Below, one piece after another: positions 36,183 to 46,251 of a stretch of 64,000 bases of DNA. Numbering within the stretch: the stretch's first letter is position 1; the number at the start of each line of letters is the position of its first letter. Position numbers and translations under genes: made by a program. The notes under the pieces are model-generated. The model saw only the letters and a program-made list of their open reading frames with translations. It ran no database searches and was not told the DNA's origin. The DNA comes from Parvularculaceae bacterium (GTDB lineage Bacteria; Pseudomonadota; Alphaproteobacteria; Caulobacterales; Parvularculaceae): positions 62,001 to 126,000 of the forward strand of contig JANQSJ010000014.1 of the NCBI GenBank assembly GCA_028284065.1. Reading direction: 5' to 3'.

Positions 36183-37379
36183 CTAAGACTCAGGCCCTTC
36201 GTAACCGTCCTCGATTGACGTCGCCCAGTCGAACGCCTCGCCAACGGAACGGCGCGCCTCGCGCACGACGAAATGCCCGCCGGCGCTGTTGGTCAGGAAA
36301 ACGGCGCCGTCGCCCGTCGTCAGGTTGCCTTCAATCCACGCGCGATAGCTGTCATTGGCGCCGCCGTGGTGGAAAACGCGCGTTGGGCCTTCGCCATTTA
36401 GCCGCGGGCCGAGCCCATGCCAACTGTTCTGAACGCGGGTCATCATGTCTTCGGCGAGCGGCTGCGGAAGAAAGTCGTCCGTCCCTCGAGCGCTTTTGAT
36501 CAGCGTCTTGACGAAAATCGCCAGGTCATTGGCGCTTGTCCAGAGGCCGGACGCAGCCATTTCCGGCATCGCCTCCCACCCGCGCGGGAGCGCCGCCGGC
36601 CGGCCTTGCTGGTCATGGGCGGCGGCGATATCGCCATGGCCTGCGGGCAGAGGGTTCTGAAACGTGCTGCGGACCATGCCAAGCGGTTCGAACACGTACT
36701 TTCGCGCCGCTTCTTCATACGTCAAACCCGTGACGTCCTCGACCAGGACCTGGCTCACCGTGATCCCGCCGCCGGAATAGTCCATTCGGTCCCCAGGCGC
36801 GAACGTCACCCGCACCGGGCGGTTTTTCGCCGGGCGGCGGCCTTCAAGCGTGTCGATGGCGGTGGGGAGGGCGGCGCCCGGCTGGAAATCGGGAAACCCG
36901 TGCACATTGAAACCGGCGGTATGAGAAAGAATGGCGCGCAGCGTGACCTTCTTTTTCCGCGTGTGGCGGTTTTCCGGAACCTTCCAGGACGTCAGGTACT
37001 CATTCACGTCCGTATCGAGATCGACAGCGCCTTCGGCCGCCAGCCGCAGGATAAGGGCCGCGTTCACCATCTTGCTGACCGATCCGACCGAGAACGCCGT
37101 GTCAGGGCCGACGGCTTCTTCGACGCCCGCCCGTTTACGGCCATAGCCGCCGGTCCAGACAACCTCCTCGTTGTCGATAATCGCGACGGCAAAGCCCGGC
37201 GTTGCGTGATGGGAAAGCCGCTCTTCAATCCCGAACCGGGGCGAATCGGGGTCATCCGGATCAGCGCCGTCAACGAAACCGGTTTCGAAGGCCGCGACGC
37301 GCGGGCCATCCGCGGCGAAGGCAGGGCCACAGGCAAGGAAAGCAGCCGCGAAAAGCGCGACGGACGGGAACGATTTCAC
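36183..37379 (-). CDS. Secreted serine hydrolase, class C beta-lactamase-like
   Basis: A 398-residue exported hydrolase of the beta-lactamase/DD-peptidase/esterase clan. A signal peptide (KSFPSVALFAAAFLACGPAFAA) is followed by the SxxK motif in FSVGSVSKMVNA, the tyrosine motif in MDYSGGGITVSQ and the HxG-type motif in FHHGGANDSYRAW. YSG in place of YxN and the HHGG box are typical of class C-like esterases and peptidases rather than true cephalosporinases. The start is GTG 37379; the AGGAG ribosome-binding site is separated from it by a run of ten G/C pairs. The substrate is unknown. Downstream of parC on the same strand. Confidence 0.8.
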   Translation of the reverse strand: MKSFPSVALFAAAFLACGPAFAADGPRVAAFETGFVDGADPDDPDSPRFGIEERLSHHATPGFAVAIIDNEEVVWTGGYGRKRAGVEEAVGPDTAFSVGSVSKMVNAALILRLAAEGAVDLDTDVNEYLTSWKVPENRHTRKKKVTLRAILSHTAGFNVHGFPDFQPGAALPTAIDTLEGRRPAKNRPVRVTFAPGDRMDYSGGGITVSQVLVEDVTGLTYEEAARKYVFEPLGMVRSTFQNPLPAGHGDIAAAHDQQGRPAALPRGWEAMPEMAASGLWTSANDLAIFVKTLIKSARGTDDFLPQPLAEDMMTRVQNSWHGLGPRLNGEGPTRVFHHGGANDSYRAWIEGNLTTGDGAVFLTNSAGGHFVVREARRSVGEAFDWATSIEDGYEGPES

Positions 37380-37380
37380 C

Positions 37381-37390
37381 GGGGGGGGGG
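37381..37390. repeat. Ten-base G homopolymer in a start region
   Basis: Ten consecutive G on the plus strand (C on the coding strand) lie between the AGGAG at about 37391-37395 and the GTG start at 37379 of the serine hydrolase. Slippage would change ribosome-binding spacing without altering the protein. Confidence 0.85.
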
Positions 37391-37502
37391 CTCCTGGCTG
37401 ACTAACGGCATTTCCGCTGGACGCCTCACCTACGCTATGGATGCGGCGGCGCGAACGCACAACGAGACAAGCCGTGCGCGACGGACGGCGAACAGAGTCT
37501 TG

Positions 37503-39782
37503 TTAGAACCCTCGCCCGAATTTTTTGCTCGCCGGAAAGCCCTTCGGCGCGATCTTGCCGGCCTGGCCGCGCTTGCCCTTGTGCGCTTTCCATCCGTCGA
37601 CGGACGTGACGCGGCCCGTGCGGCTCGTAGCGGTAAGGCCTTCCTTCGCGGAAAAGACCTTCGCGTCGGATAGGCCGCCCGACTGGAATTTCTGCAATAC
37701 GACGCCTTTGCCGCGCGACATTGTCGGCAGCTCGCTAGCCGAGAACACAAGCAGCTTCTTGTTGTCGCCAACCGCGGCCACGAGGTCGCCGTCGGCCGGC
37801 CGGCACACGCACGCCTCGGCGCCGGCGGGGACATTCAGCACCTGCTTGCCTTTCTTGGTGTTGGCGAGACAGTCCTCTTCGGCGACGATAAATCCGTACC
37901 CGGCGGACGAAGCGACCAGAAACTCCCGTTCGCCCTCCAGCAGAAACGCCTCCGCGACGGACTGGTCATTGCCGAGATCAATCATCAGGCGGATTGGCTC
38001 GCCGTGGCCGCGCCCGCCCGGCAGGCCGGCGACGTCCAGCGTATAGAAGCGCCCGTCCGTGCCGAAGAGCATCAGCTTGTCATTGGTCTGCGCGTGAATG
38101 AGGAACCTTTCGCCATCGCCCTCCTTGTATTTGACGTCGCCGCCGGATTCCAGGTGTCCCCTCATGGTCCGTATCCAGCCCTTTTCGGAGAGGACGATCG
38201 TGACGGGCTCTTTTTCGACCAGCGCGTCGAGGTCGATCTCGTCGAGCTCCGGCGCGTCCTCGACGCTGGTGCGGCGCCGGCCGAGGCCGGACTTGGGATC
38301 GAACGCCTTGCGCACCTCTTTCAGCTCGCCGGCGATCGTCCTCCACTGCGCGTCGTCGGATTTCAGCAGCGCGCGCAGCTCCTTCTGTTCCTTCTTGAGG
38401 GCCTTGTGCTCGGCCTTTATCTCCATCTCCTCAAGCTTGCGCAGGTTCCTAAGGCGCATGTTGAGGATCGCCTCGGCCTGGCGCTCATTGAGGCCAAAGA
38501 CCTTCATCAGTTCCTGCATCGGCTCATCCTCATACCGAATGATCCGGATGACCTCATCGAGATTGAGGTACGCGATGAGGAAGCCGTCCAGAACCTCAAG
38601 CCGGTCAGCGATTTTCGCCAGACGGTGATTGGTGCGCCGGACGAGGACGTCCTTGCGGTGCGCCAGATAACTCGTCAGCACGTCGCGCAGGCCCATCACC
38701 CGGGGCGCGCCCGATGCGTCAAGCACGTTCATGTTGAGCGAGGCGCGGGTCTCAAGATCCGTCGCCTTGAAGAGCTGCTCCATGAGCGCGACCGGGTCCA
38801 CCGAGCCCGATTTCGGCTCCAGGATGAGGCGCACATCCTCCGCGCTCTCATCGCGCACATCGCCGAGAAAGGGCAGTTTCTTCGCCTGCATCAGGTCGGC
38901 GACGCGCTCAATCAGCTTTGACTTTTGGACCTGGTACGGAATTTCCGTCACGACGATCTGATATCGGCCGCGCCCCAGATCCTCCGTCGACCAGCGCGCA
39001 CGCAAGCGGAAGCCGCCGCGGCCCGTGGCGTAGGCTTCGATCATCGCCTCATGCGGCTCGACGCAGACGCCGCCCGTCGGGAAATCCGGCCCCTTCACAT
39101 AATTGAGAAGCGTTTCAGTGCGCGCGTTCGGCGTTTTTATGAGGTGCAGGCAGGCGTCGATGACTTCGGCCGGATTGTGCGGCGGAATTGACGTCGCCAT
39201 GCCCACTGCGATGCCGTTTGCGCCATTGACCATGAGGTGCGGAAACGCCGCCGGCAGGACGACGGGCTCCGCGCCGAGCCCGTCATAGGTCGCGCGAAAG
39301 TCGACAGCATCCTCGTCAATGCCTTGCAGAAGAAGTTCCGCCGCATCCGTCAGGCGGCTTTCCGTATACCGCATGGCGGCGGCGTTATCGCCGTCCACAT
39401 TGCCGAAGTTCCCCTGCCCGTCGACGAGCGGAACGCGCGATGCGAAGTCCTGCGCCAGACGGACCATCGCATCGTAGATCGCCTGGTCGCCATGGGGGTG
39501 GAACTTGCCCATGACTTCGCCAACGACGCCCGCCGACTTGCGAAATGCGCCGCCCGGATTGAGCCGCAGCTGACGCATGCCGTAGAGGATGCGGCGATGG
39601 ACGGGCTTCAACCCGTCGCGCACGTCCGGCAACGCCCGCGCCGTGATGGTCGACAGCGCATAGGCGAGATAGCGCTGCGACAGCGCCTCATCGAGCGGCT
39701 CGAGAAAAATCTCGTCGTCGCGCCGCGTATTCTTTGCGGGCGGCGTCGCGCCCTTTCTGGACCTCGTGCGGGATTTCGTCAT
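37503..39782 (-). CDS. parC: DNA topoisomerase IV subunit A
   Basis: Decatenates daughter chromosomes together with ParE. 759 residues: N-terminal [32 protein letters not shown], the winged-helix/tower region with the active-site tyrosine in [22 protein letters not shown] and [15 protein letters not shown] segments, a coiled coil around [40 protein letters not shown] heptads, and a C-terminal beta-pinwheel from about residue 490 with degenerate blades. Its length and the lack of a GyrA box favour ParC over GyrA. Downstream of recO, the usual alphaproteobacterial order. Confidence 0.94.
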   Translation of the reverse strand: MTKSRTRSRKGATPPAKNTRRDDEIFLEPLDEALSQRYLAYALSTITARALPDVRDGLKPVHRRILYGMRQLRLNPGGAFRKSAGVVGEVMGKFHPHGDQAIYDAMVRLAQDFASRVPLVDGQGNFGNVDGDNAAAMRYTESRLTDAAELLLQGIDEDAVDFRATYDGLGAEPVVLPAAFPHLMVNGANGIAVGMATSIPPHNPAEVIDACLHLIKTPNARTETLLNYVKGPDFPTGGVCVEPHEAMIEAYATGRGGFRLRARWSTEDLGRGRYQIVVTEIPYQVQKSKLIERVADLMQAKKLPFLGDVRDESAEDVRLILEPKSGSVDPVALMEQLFKATDLETRASLNMNVLDASGAPRVMGLRDVLTSYLAHRKDVLVRRTNHRLAKIADRLEVLDGFLIAYLNLDEVIRIIRYEDEPMQELMKVFGLNERQAEAILNMRLRNLRKLEEMEIKAEHKALKKEQKELRALLKSDDAQWRTIAGELKEVRKAFDPKSGLGRRRTSVEDAPELDEIDLDALVEKEPVTIVLSEKGWIRTMRGHLESGGDVKYKEGDGERFLIHAQTNDKLMLFGTDGRFYTLDVAGLPGGRGHGEPIRLMIDLGNDQSVAEAFLLEGEREFLVASSAGYGFIVAEEDCLANTKKGKQVLNVPAGAEACVCRPADGDLVAAVGDNKKLLVFSASELPTMSRGKGVVLQKFQSGGLSDAKVFSAKEGLTATSRTGRVTSVDGWKAHKGKRGQAGKIAPKGFPASKKFGRGF

Positions 39783-39815
39783 CGGGCGCTCTTCTTGTTT
39801 GGGCGGCGGGCAATT

Positions 39816-39872
39816 AGGGCGGTTGGCGTCAGGGCGGTTGGCGTCAGGGCGGTTGGCGTCAGGGCGGTTGGC
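39816..39872. repeat. 15-base tandem repeat, 3.8 copies
   Basis: The unit AGGGCGGTTGGCGTC repeats exactly at 39816, 39831 and 39846, with a 12-base partial copy at 39861. It lies in the gap between the recO stop and the parC start, so it would sit in the 5' leader of parC. Confidence 0.9.
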
Positions 39873-39897
39873 GGCCGACCGTCGCGGGCCGCTCCGA

Positions 39898-40635
39898 TTA
39901 GCCCTTTTCGATTTCCGCCTTCAAGAGATCGACAAGCCGGGAACGCGCCTCCGGCAGGGTTTTGTCTGCGGGGAATAGAACGCGCGTCTCCAGGAAGTAG
40001 CCGGTGAGCGTCAATGCGTCGACCGCGTCGGCAGGGCCCGCCGCCTCGCCGCCGACGGAGGTCAAGAATGCAGGCAGGGGCAGAAGCCGGTCCTTGTAAG
40101 GCTCGCCCGCCGCGCGCGAGACGGCCTGCGCCGACTTCGGGGAGACATATATCAGGTCGTCGCGCGCGCCCGTGGCCGCGCAGCGGTCGAGCGTCAGGCC
40201 GAAACCGAGGGCGGCAAGGAGCCCGAACTCCCACTTCGCCATAAGGGTAGGCCAGACTTCCGGTTCTCCCAGATGATCAATAACGACGCCGAGCGCGTCA
40301 TAAACGCCGGCATGGGCCTCTCGCTCCGGCAGGCACACGGCGGCGACCGCGCAAGCGGCGGTCAGGCCGGACAGCGCCAGTCGATCGTGCAACAGTCCGG
40401 CTGCGGACGGGTCGGTCAGCTCCAGCGAGAAATGCCCGAGGCTCGTCGCAACGCGGCCCTTCCAGACCGACCGTACGCGATTGCCAGGCTGAAGGACGGG
40501 CCGCATTCGCGTCCCCTGACCGCCATAGACAAGCCCCGCCCAACGGCCGTGGGCCGCCGTCAGGATCTCCGCAACGGCGTGGTGTTCTCCGTGCGGCCGC
40601 GCTGTCAGAAGAACGCCGGCGTCTTCGAATTCCAT
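39898..40635 (-). CDS. recO: DNA repair protein RecO
   Basis: Recombination mediator that loads RecA on SSB-coated DNA and anneals strands. 245 residues with an N-terminal OB fold ([38 protein letters not shown]), a helical middle and a C-terminal region beginning near [29 protein letters not shown]. Only one cysteine of the usual zinc-finger cluster is evident, common in alphaproteobacterial RecO. Elsewhere in this class era directly precedes recO; here a four-gene exporter module separates them. Confidence 0.9.
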   Translation of the reverse strand: MEFEDAGVLLTARPHGEHHAVAEILTAAHGRWAGLVYGGQGTRMRPVLQPGNRVRSVWKGRVATSLGHFSLELTDPSAAGLLHDRLALSGLTAACAVAAVCLPEREAHAGVYDALGVVIDHLGEPEVWPTLMAKWEFGLLAALGFGLTLDRCAATGARDDLIYVSPKSAQAVSRAAGEPYKDRLLPLPAFLTSVGGEAAGPADAVDALTLTGYFLETRVLFPADKTLPEARSRLVDLLKAEIEKG

Positions 40636-40667
40636 CGATTTGCCGCCTTCCTCCGCGCCTTGACTGG

Positions 40668-41969
40668 CTAGAAATACCTCGTGACGCGCAGGTTCAAGAA
40701 GTCGTCATTGGCGAAGACGAAAAGGAAGTTGTCCGGGTCCGCGTTCAGAAAGAGCCGCGCCTGCAGCTCCACGGCCCAGTCTTCCCCCAGCCGACGCTCG
40801 GCCTCAACAAACATGCCGGTCGACTGATCATTCGTATCTATCGTTCCGCCGACGAGCAGGGTCGTATCCTGAATATCATTGAGCGCAAGGCGCGCGCCCA
40901 TGAAAACGTCATTGTCGGCGATCGTAATCGGCGCAGCGATGACCGCGGTGCCGGCCGGCGGACCGCCCGGAAACGGCGCGGCGTTCTCAGCGCCGAAGTC
41001 TTCGATCACAATCCCGTCCTGGCGGTCGTCATATTGATACTCGGTCAGGAGGCCCAGATCGGCGCCAGTTCCAAAAACCTGGTAGAGCGTGTACTCAAAC
41101 CCGCCGACCCCGGCGAAGAAGGTCCGCCCATGGCCTTCGCGGATAATCGCTTCAGCCTTCCACAGCCAGGCGTCTTTCGTATACTGAACGTCGATGGATC
41201 CTTGCGTGATCTGGTCATAGACCGGCCGGATGCGCCCGCCCGCCTGATCGATGGCGAAGCGCGGTTCGCGCGAGGTGCCGTGAAACACCGACACGCCGAA
41301 ATCCCAGCTGCCGACATAGTGCGAATACCGGGCGGCGAAATCGGGCGCCGCACGCCGGCCGTCGCGTTCAAAAATCGGATTGTCCGTATCCACGACAAGC
41401 TCGAACCGCAGCCGACCGTCGCGCCCCGGAAAGGTGCGGTCGCGAAACCCGGTCATGGCGAAAAAATCAAGCGTCCCCCAGTCCCTCAGGACATTCAGAT
41501 GGATCATGGGCTGGCCGAGCTTGTCCTCCTCGTCGATATCCTCCACCGCGTCGGTCTGGTTTATGATATCGACAAGATGGCGCGACTCCGTCCGACCCCA
41601 GAATATTTTCGCCAGCCCGGCCGTAAGCGACCAGTTATCGTCCGAGTTGAAGCGGTAATACGCCTCGCGCAGGTCGAAGTGCTCCCGTTCCTCGTCGCGC
41701 GTATCGCCGCGGTAAAAGGGCAGGATCGCCACCTGGTGCTTGCCGTCCTCGTTCGACCACAGGATCTCCGGCTCCAGCACGAATGAGGGCTGCCAGCGCT
41801 CCAGCTGGCCGTCATAGAGCGGACCGTCGGCGAAATAGCGCACCTCCGCCGAGATCTCGGCGGACACCTCAAATCCCTGCGCCCTCGCAGGCGCGCCGGC
41901 CGATATCGCGGCGGCCGATATCACGGCGGCAAGGCCGCCAGCAGCGATGACGCGGATTTTCGACGACAT
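40668..41969 (-). CDS. Outer-membrane beta-barrel of MMPL module
   Basis: A 433-residue exported protein. The signal peptide (SSKIRVIAAGGLAAVISAAAISAGAPARAQ) starts at ATG 41969, preceded by a GGGAG-containing purine stretch. The mature part is rich in alternating aromatic and charged strands (YYRFNSDDNWSLTAGLAKIFWGR, FAARYSHYVGSWDFGVSVFHG, FVEAERRLGEDWAVELQARL) and ends in LRVTRYF, the terminal aromatic of a barrel. No exact family recognised. Last gene of tetR-MMPL-LolA-like-barrel, which suggests an outer-membrane exit or receptor for what the MMPL protein moves. Confidence 0.7.
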   Translation of the reverse strand: MSSKIRVIAAGGLAAVISAAAISAGAPARAQGFEVSAEISAEVRYFADGPLYDGQLERWQPSFVLEPEILWSNEDGKHQVAILPFYRGDTRDEEREHFDLREAYYRFNSDDNWSLTAGLAKIFWGRTESRHLVDIINQTDAVEDIDEEDKLGQPMIHLNVLRDWGTLDFFAMTGFRDRTFPGRDGRLRFELVVDTDNPIFERDGRRAAPDFAARYSHYVGSWDFGVSVFHGTSREPRFAIDQAGGRIRPVYDQITQGSIDVQYTKDAWLWKAEAIIREGHGRTFFAGVGGFEYTLYQVFGTGADLGLLTEYQYDDRQDGIVIEDFGAENAAPFPGGPPAGTAVIAAPITIADNDVFMGARLALNDIQDTTLLVGGTIDTNDQSTGMFVEAERRLGEDWAVELQARLFLNADPDNFLFVFANDDFLNLRVTRYF

Positions 41970-42098
41970 GGAAGGGCTCCCCCGCCAATTAGGTTGGAGA
42001 CGTTTGCGTCTGAGACCAGTCAGGCGAACGGCTCCAGGTTGTTGATTGCGCGGGCTGCGACGCGAAACCGGCGAGCCAATTTCGCGACGCAACTCGCT

Positions 42099-42983
42099 CT
42101 AGCGCAGGCGCGTCAGGATGGCCTGCTCAAAATCGCCTGCGTCAAGTCCGGTCTTGAACTGATAGTCATCAAACTGAAGGTCTGTCTCTTTATTGGTCTG
42201 GTGGTTCACCATCGAGAACAGGTGCGAGCGCCAGATCCCGTCATACTCGCGATAATCGGACAGGGTCAGCGTCTTCAGGAGGTCGCCCTTGCGGTCGTAG
42301 AACTCAACTTTGCGGGTTTGAAAGATGTCCTGATCGACCCAAGACTTCTGCTTGGTGTAACCGGACTTTTCGTACCGCGGATAGCGCTCGATAACGTCGG
42401 TTTTAACGCCGTCGATCTCATCTTCGCCGACATATTTGTACGTGTACTTGTTCAGCTCCGTCGTCGTGAAATCCTCGAACGCGAATTCGGAGCCAAGAAA
42501 CGCGCCGGACTTGTTGTCGGAGGAAATGCGCTTCACTCGCTTGGTGGCGGGCAGGTAGAGCCACTGATCGTCGGGATCGAGGATCTTCGCATGCGAAAGG
42601 AGCGCGGTGCCGTCATAAAAGCGCGGGCTCTGAAAGACGATGAGGGTCTTGTCGCCGACGCTTTCATCGGCTTTCTCAAGCGTCGAAAATGTGAATTCGC
42701 GCACTGACTCCTGGCCGGCCGCGTTGCGCAGGACCATCTTGGCGGCGACTTTCGAGTCGCTAAAGCCGGTGTCGGTTCGGTCGCTACGCGCGGAAATGTC
42801 ATAGCCTTTCTGCGCCTCGGGCGTGTCGCCGCGCGCCGCGGGGTCCGCGGAGGTTACTGGCGTCGACGCGGACGCATCTTCTGCGCCCGGCGCGGCGGAC
42901 GCGTCGCCTTCCTGGGCGCGCGCCGGCAGGGCGGCGGCGAGCGTCAGGGCGCTGGCGGCGGCGATCAAGCAAACCGTTTTCAT
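42099..42983 (-). CDS. LolA-like outer-membrane lipoprotein-sorting protein
   Basis: A 294-residue periplasmic protein. The start is ATG 42983, 7 bases after GAAGGAG; a signal peptide (MKTVCLIAAASALTLAAALPARAQ) follows, then an acidic, Ala-rich linker, then a LolA-like half-barrel from about residue 65 (MVLRNAAGQESVREF, KTLIVFQSPRFYDGTALL, DDQWLYLPATKRVKRISS, SGAFLGSEFAFEDF). This branch is regularly paired with MMPL-type RND proteins and is thought to carry a lipid-like cargo, rather than being the general LolA. The second gene of the module after the MMPL protein. Confidence 0.85.
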   Translation of the reverse strand: MKTVCLIAAASALTLAAALPARAQEGDASAAPGAEDASASTPVTSADPAARGDTPEAQKGYDISARSDRTDTGFSDSKVAAKMVLRNAAGQESVREFTFSTLEKADESVGDKTLIVFQSPRFYDGTALLSHAKILDPDDQWLYLPATKRVKRISSDNKSGAFLGSEFAFEDFTTTELNKYTYKYVGEDEIDGVKTDVIERYPRYEKSGYTKQKSWVDQDIFQTRKVEFYDRKGDLLKTLTLSDYREYDGIWRSHLFSMVNHQTNKETDLQFDDYQFKTGLDAGDFEQAILTRLR

Positions 42984-43110
42984 CACGGCGTCTCCTTCAA
43001 TCCTGGATGTCATATGCAATTGGTCCTACGCCCAAGGCGGGTCGCGTTCGTCATTTCGGCGGATTTTGCACCGCTCTTGCCAGTTTCAAAAGCGTCATGC
43101 AGCGCGCCGC

Positions 43111-45483
43111 TCACTGCGCCGGCGCCGGCGCGGTCGCCGGGGAAAGACGGCCCGCGCTGTCCTCGCCCTTGCCGCCGGCGACAATCAGCAGAAGCGGCGG
43201 CAGCAGAAGGAAATCAAGGATCAGCGCGAACCCGATCGCCAGCGTCGTCAACAGGCCAAGCTCCGCATTGATCTTGAACGCGGAGAATGTCAGCAGCGCG
43301 AAGCCGACGCCGAGAATGATCGTGTTCACCAGGATCGCGACGCCGACGGTCTGGAACGCGTAGCGGATTGAATCAGCGGCGCTGAGCCCGTCGACGCGCC
43401 GGGCGCGCATATACTTGGTCAGAAAGTGCACCGTGTCGTCAATGACGATGCCGAGCGACATGGAGGCGACGGCCGCCACCGAGAAGCCGACTTCGCCCAC
43501 GAGGATCGCCCACGCGCCGAAGGCGGCGAGAATCGGCAGGCCGTTCGGCAGCATGGACAGGAGCCCGACGCTGACGCTGCGCAGGGCGAAAATCATGATG
43601 ACGGCGATCGCCAGGATGGCGAGGGTCGTGCCCTGGACCATGCTTTGCACGTTGCGCTGGGCGATGAAGGTGAACATCACCTGAGGCCCCGTGGCCGGCC
43701 CGTCGATCGACGGCGCGTTCTCTTCGAACCACGCCTCGGAATCCCTGATGAGCTGCCGGATCTCCTTGGTGCTCATCTCGCTGTAAAGCGACGCCGTCAC
43801 GCGCGTTGCGGACTTTTCGATGTCGATGCGGTCATTGAGGTCGAGCCCGTAGGGCAGCGAAAGCTCGAACAGCAGGAGATACTGCGCGGCGAGGTCATAC
43901 TCCGTCGGCAGACGGTAGAATGACGGATCGTCGCCGTTCAGGTTCTTGTTAAGGCGGTTCATAATGTCGGAAACCGAGAAGACATGGACAACGCCCGGCC
44001 GCGCGCGCAGCCATTCCGTGAACGCCTCAAGCCGCTCAAGATAGGCGGGGTCATTGACGCCGCCGGGTTCGCCCGCGTCCAGGGAATACTCCATCGGGTA
44101 GAGCCCGAAATATTCCCCGGCGATATCGGACTCCGCGCGGAATTCAATGCGCGGATCGAAATACTTCAGGAACTGATCGCTAAGCTCGATGCGCGGAATG
44201 AAGCTGATGAGCGCGATTGTCGCCGCACTGAGCGCGATGAAGAGAACTCGGTAATGGCCGATGACGACGTTGGCGAGCCCTAGCATCGTCCGCGACCCCG
44301 ACGCGCCGGCGGACGCCTGTCGCGCGCTGAATGGGATGATTGACAAAAGCGCCGGTAAGAGAGTCAGCGACAGCGCCCAAGCGGCCGCGATGCCGACGGC
44401 GGATATGTTGCCAAAGTCGCGGAACGGCGGGGAGTCGGAGAAGTTGAGCGACATGAAGCCGACAATCGTCGTCAGCGACGTTATCGAGACCGCGAGGAAA
44501 TTCACGCGCATCGCCTCGACAATCGCCGCGCGCTTTTCAAGCCCCCGACGGAGCGCGGCCCGCGCGGTGATCAGGATATGAATTGAATCAGCGATGGCGA
44601 GCGTCAGGATCACGATGACCGCGCTGGGGCTGGGCCCTGCGAGCTTGACGCCGACAAAGCCCGCCCACCCCATGCCGATGGCGGCCGAGAGAACGACGAT
44701 CAGCACCGTCACGAGGGTCGCCGACACCGAGCGGATCGCAATGATGGTCGCCAAGATGATGGCGGCGATCATGATCGGGATAAGCAGCATGAAGTCAGAC
44801 TGGATCGCCTCTGAAAAGGCGTTGTTCAGCATCGACGTGCCGGTGAGATAGACGTCGAGATGCGGGTAATCCGCCTTAATCCGCTCCCGTATCTCGCGCG
44901 CGGCGACAACCGCCTCCGGCACTTCGGTGAGGGATGTCTCAGGATAGTTGAGGACGACATTGACGGCCGCGGCGCGCGCGTCCGGCGTGACGAGCTGGCC
45001 GACCAGCAGGGGCTCTGCGAGCGCCGCTTCCCTGCGCGCCGCGATCGTCGCCGCGTCGACCTCATCCGGCGTTTCAAACAGGTCCTCGACAATCAGCTCA
45101 TCGCCGATCGCGTAGGTGTATTGGAAGTTCGTAAGCGAATCGACGCGCCGGGCGAAGGGCACCAGCCAGCCGGCTTCGGTGATCTCCCCCATGGCTTTGA
45201 TCGTGCGCGGATCGAAGACGTCCGTGCCGTCATTCGGAACGATGGCGAACAGGAAATTGTCGCTCTTTGTGTAGCGCGACTGAAACTCCTCAAAGTTCGT
45301 CAACTCCGGGTTCTGTTTCGAAAAGAAGGTGCGGTAATTGTTCGAGTATTCGAGCTGGCTGGCGCCGCTTCCCACATAGCCGGCGGCGACGATCGCCGCA
45401 AGGATCACAAGCCACCGCAGCCGGATCATCAGATCCGTAAACCGCGCGGCGAACGCGTCTATTCCGCTCTTGAATTCGGCCAT
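43111..45483 (-). CDS. MMPL/RND-family exporter
   Basis: A 790-residue inner-membrane RND-superfamily protein with duplicated halves: helix 1 at about residues 22-40, five helices at about 225-390, helix 7 near 410, then five at about 625-775. Large periplasmic loops separate them. ALAIADSIHILITARAALRRG and MSLGIVIDDTVHFLTKYMRARR are the conserved fourth-helix segments with the acidic residues of the proton path. Its partners are a LolA-like carrier and a barrel, so the likely cargo is a lipid or hydrophobic compound sent to the outer membrane. It follows the TetR gene by 14 bases. Confidence 0.88.
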   Translation of the reverse strand: MAEFKSGIDAFAARFTDLMIRLRWLVILAAIVAAGYVGSGASQLEYSNNYRTFFSKQNPELTNFEEFQSRYTKSDNFLFAIVPNDGTDVFDPRTIKAMGEITEAGWLVPFARRVDSLTNFQYTYAIGDELIVEDLFETPDEVDAATIAARREAALAEPLLVGQLVTPDARAAAVNVVLNYPETSLTEVPEAVVAAREIRERIKADYPHLDVYLTGTSMLNNAFSEAIQSDFMLLIPIMIAAIILATIIAIRSVSATLVTVLIVVLSAAIGMGWAGFVGVKLAGPSPSAVIVILTLAIADSIHILITARAALRRGLEKRAAIVEAMRVNFLAVSITSLTTIVGFMSLNFSDSPPFRDFGNISAVGIAAAWALSLTLLPALLSIIPFSARQASAGASGSRTMLGLANVVIGHYRVLFIALSAATIALISFIPRIELSDQFLKYFDPRIEFRAESDIAGEYFGLYPMEYSLDAGEPGGVNDPAYLERLEAFTEWLRARPGVVHVFSVSDIMNRLNKNLNGDDPSFYRLPTEYDLAAQYLLLFELSLPYGLDLNDRIDIEKSATRVTASLYSEMSTKEIRQLIRDSEAWFEENAPSIDGPATGPQVMFTFIAQRNVQSMVQGTTLAILAIAVIMIFALRSVSVGLLSMLPNGLPILAAFGAWAILVGEVGFSVAAVASMSLGIVIDDTVHFLTKYMRARRVDGLSAADSIRYAFQTVGVAILVNTIILGVGFALLTFSAFKINAELGLLTTLAIGFALILDFLLLPPLLLIVAGGKGEDSAGRLSPATAPAPAQ

Positions 45484-45497
45484 GTCTCTCCCGTCCC

Positions 45498-46184
45498 TTA
45501 TTTTCGCCGTGACGCCGGCCTGCGGCGATCGCGCGCGGCCTTGTCCGTGCGCGTCCCGGCCTGCGCCGTTGCGCGGGCCCGCGTCCGCGTCCGCGACTTT
45601 TGCGGCGCGGATGAAAACGCGCCAAGCGCTGTCTCAAGCGTCTCCATCAGCATCCGCTCCGATGCGCCCATCTCCGCCGCAGCGCCGAGCCCCTTGATCA
45701 GCGTCATGAGAAGCCGGGCGCCGCTCGCCGGCGCGACATTCGGATTGAGCTCGCCGCGCGCAGCGGCCCGCGACAGCGCCTCTTCAAACGCGGACGTGAT
45801 TTCGTCCATATACGTCTCGACCCGCGCGCGAACGATTGCGTCGCGGCGGGCGAGATTCCAGGCCACATTGCACATGAGGCAGCCCGCCTCGCGCCGCGCC
45901 ATTTCGATGATGGAGAAAGTCAGCACCTCGCGCACCGCGTCCAGCGGCGCGCGATCAGGCGAATCAAGAACGTCGAGGAAGATCGTCTTGCGCTCCAGGT
46001 GGTACGTGTCGATGGTCGCAAGGAAGACGTCCCGCTTGCCGCCAAATTCATTGTACAGCGCATAGCGGTTGAAGCCGGTGGCGGCGACGACGTCCTCCAC
46101 GGACGTTTCGTCATAGCCGGCGCGCCAGAAGATATCGCGCGCGGCGATAACGGCGGCGTCTATGTCGGCCTGCGCTCGCGGCAA
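45498..46184 (-). CDS. TetR-family regulator of exporter module
   Basis: A 228-residue TetR protein: helix-turn-helix at residues 10-55 (DIDAAVIAARDIFWRAGYDETSVEDVVAATGFNRYALYNEFGGKRDVFLATI) and a variable ligand-binding domain, with an Arg/Thr-rich basic tail. The start is TTG 46184, with GGAG 7 bases before; the nearest ATG (46197) is out of frame. It is the first gene of a leftward unit with the MMPL, LolA-like and barrel genes. Two 18-base palindromes about 70 bases upstream are the probable operators, implying autoregulation of the whole module. Confidence 0.88.
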   Translation of the reverse strand: MPRAQADIDAAVIAARDIFWRAGYDETSVEDVVAATGFNRYALYNEFGGKRDVFLATIDTYHLERKTIFLDVLDSPDRAPLDAVREVLTFSIIEMARREAGCLMCNVAWNLARRDAIVRARVETYMDEITSAFEEALSRAAARGELNPNVAPASGARLLMTLIKGLGAAAEMGASERMLMETLETALGAFSSAPQKSRTRTRARATAQAGTRTDKAARDRRRPASRRK

Positions 46185-46251
46185 ACGCCCGCTCCATCGC
46201 TATCATCGCCAGCGTCCGCCACTCCCAATTGTCGGGTGCGGTCGCGGCTTT

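Noticed and set aside
36183..37379. Antibiotic-resistance class C beta-lactamase
   Set aside because: The tyrosine motif is YSG and the C-terminal box HHGG, as in esterase/peptidase relatives; resistance is not supported by sequence.
39816..39872. CRISPR array
   Set aside because: The repeats are directly adjacent without spacers and too short; no cas genes nearby.
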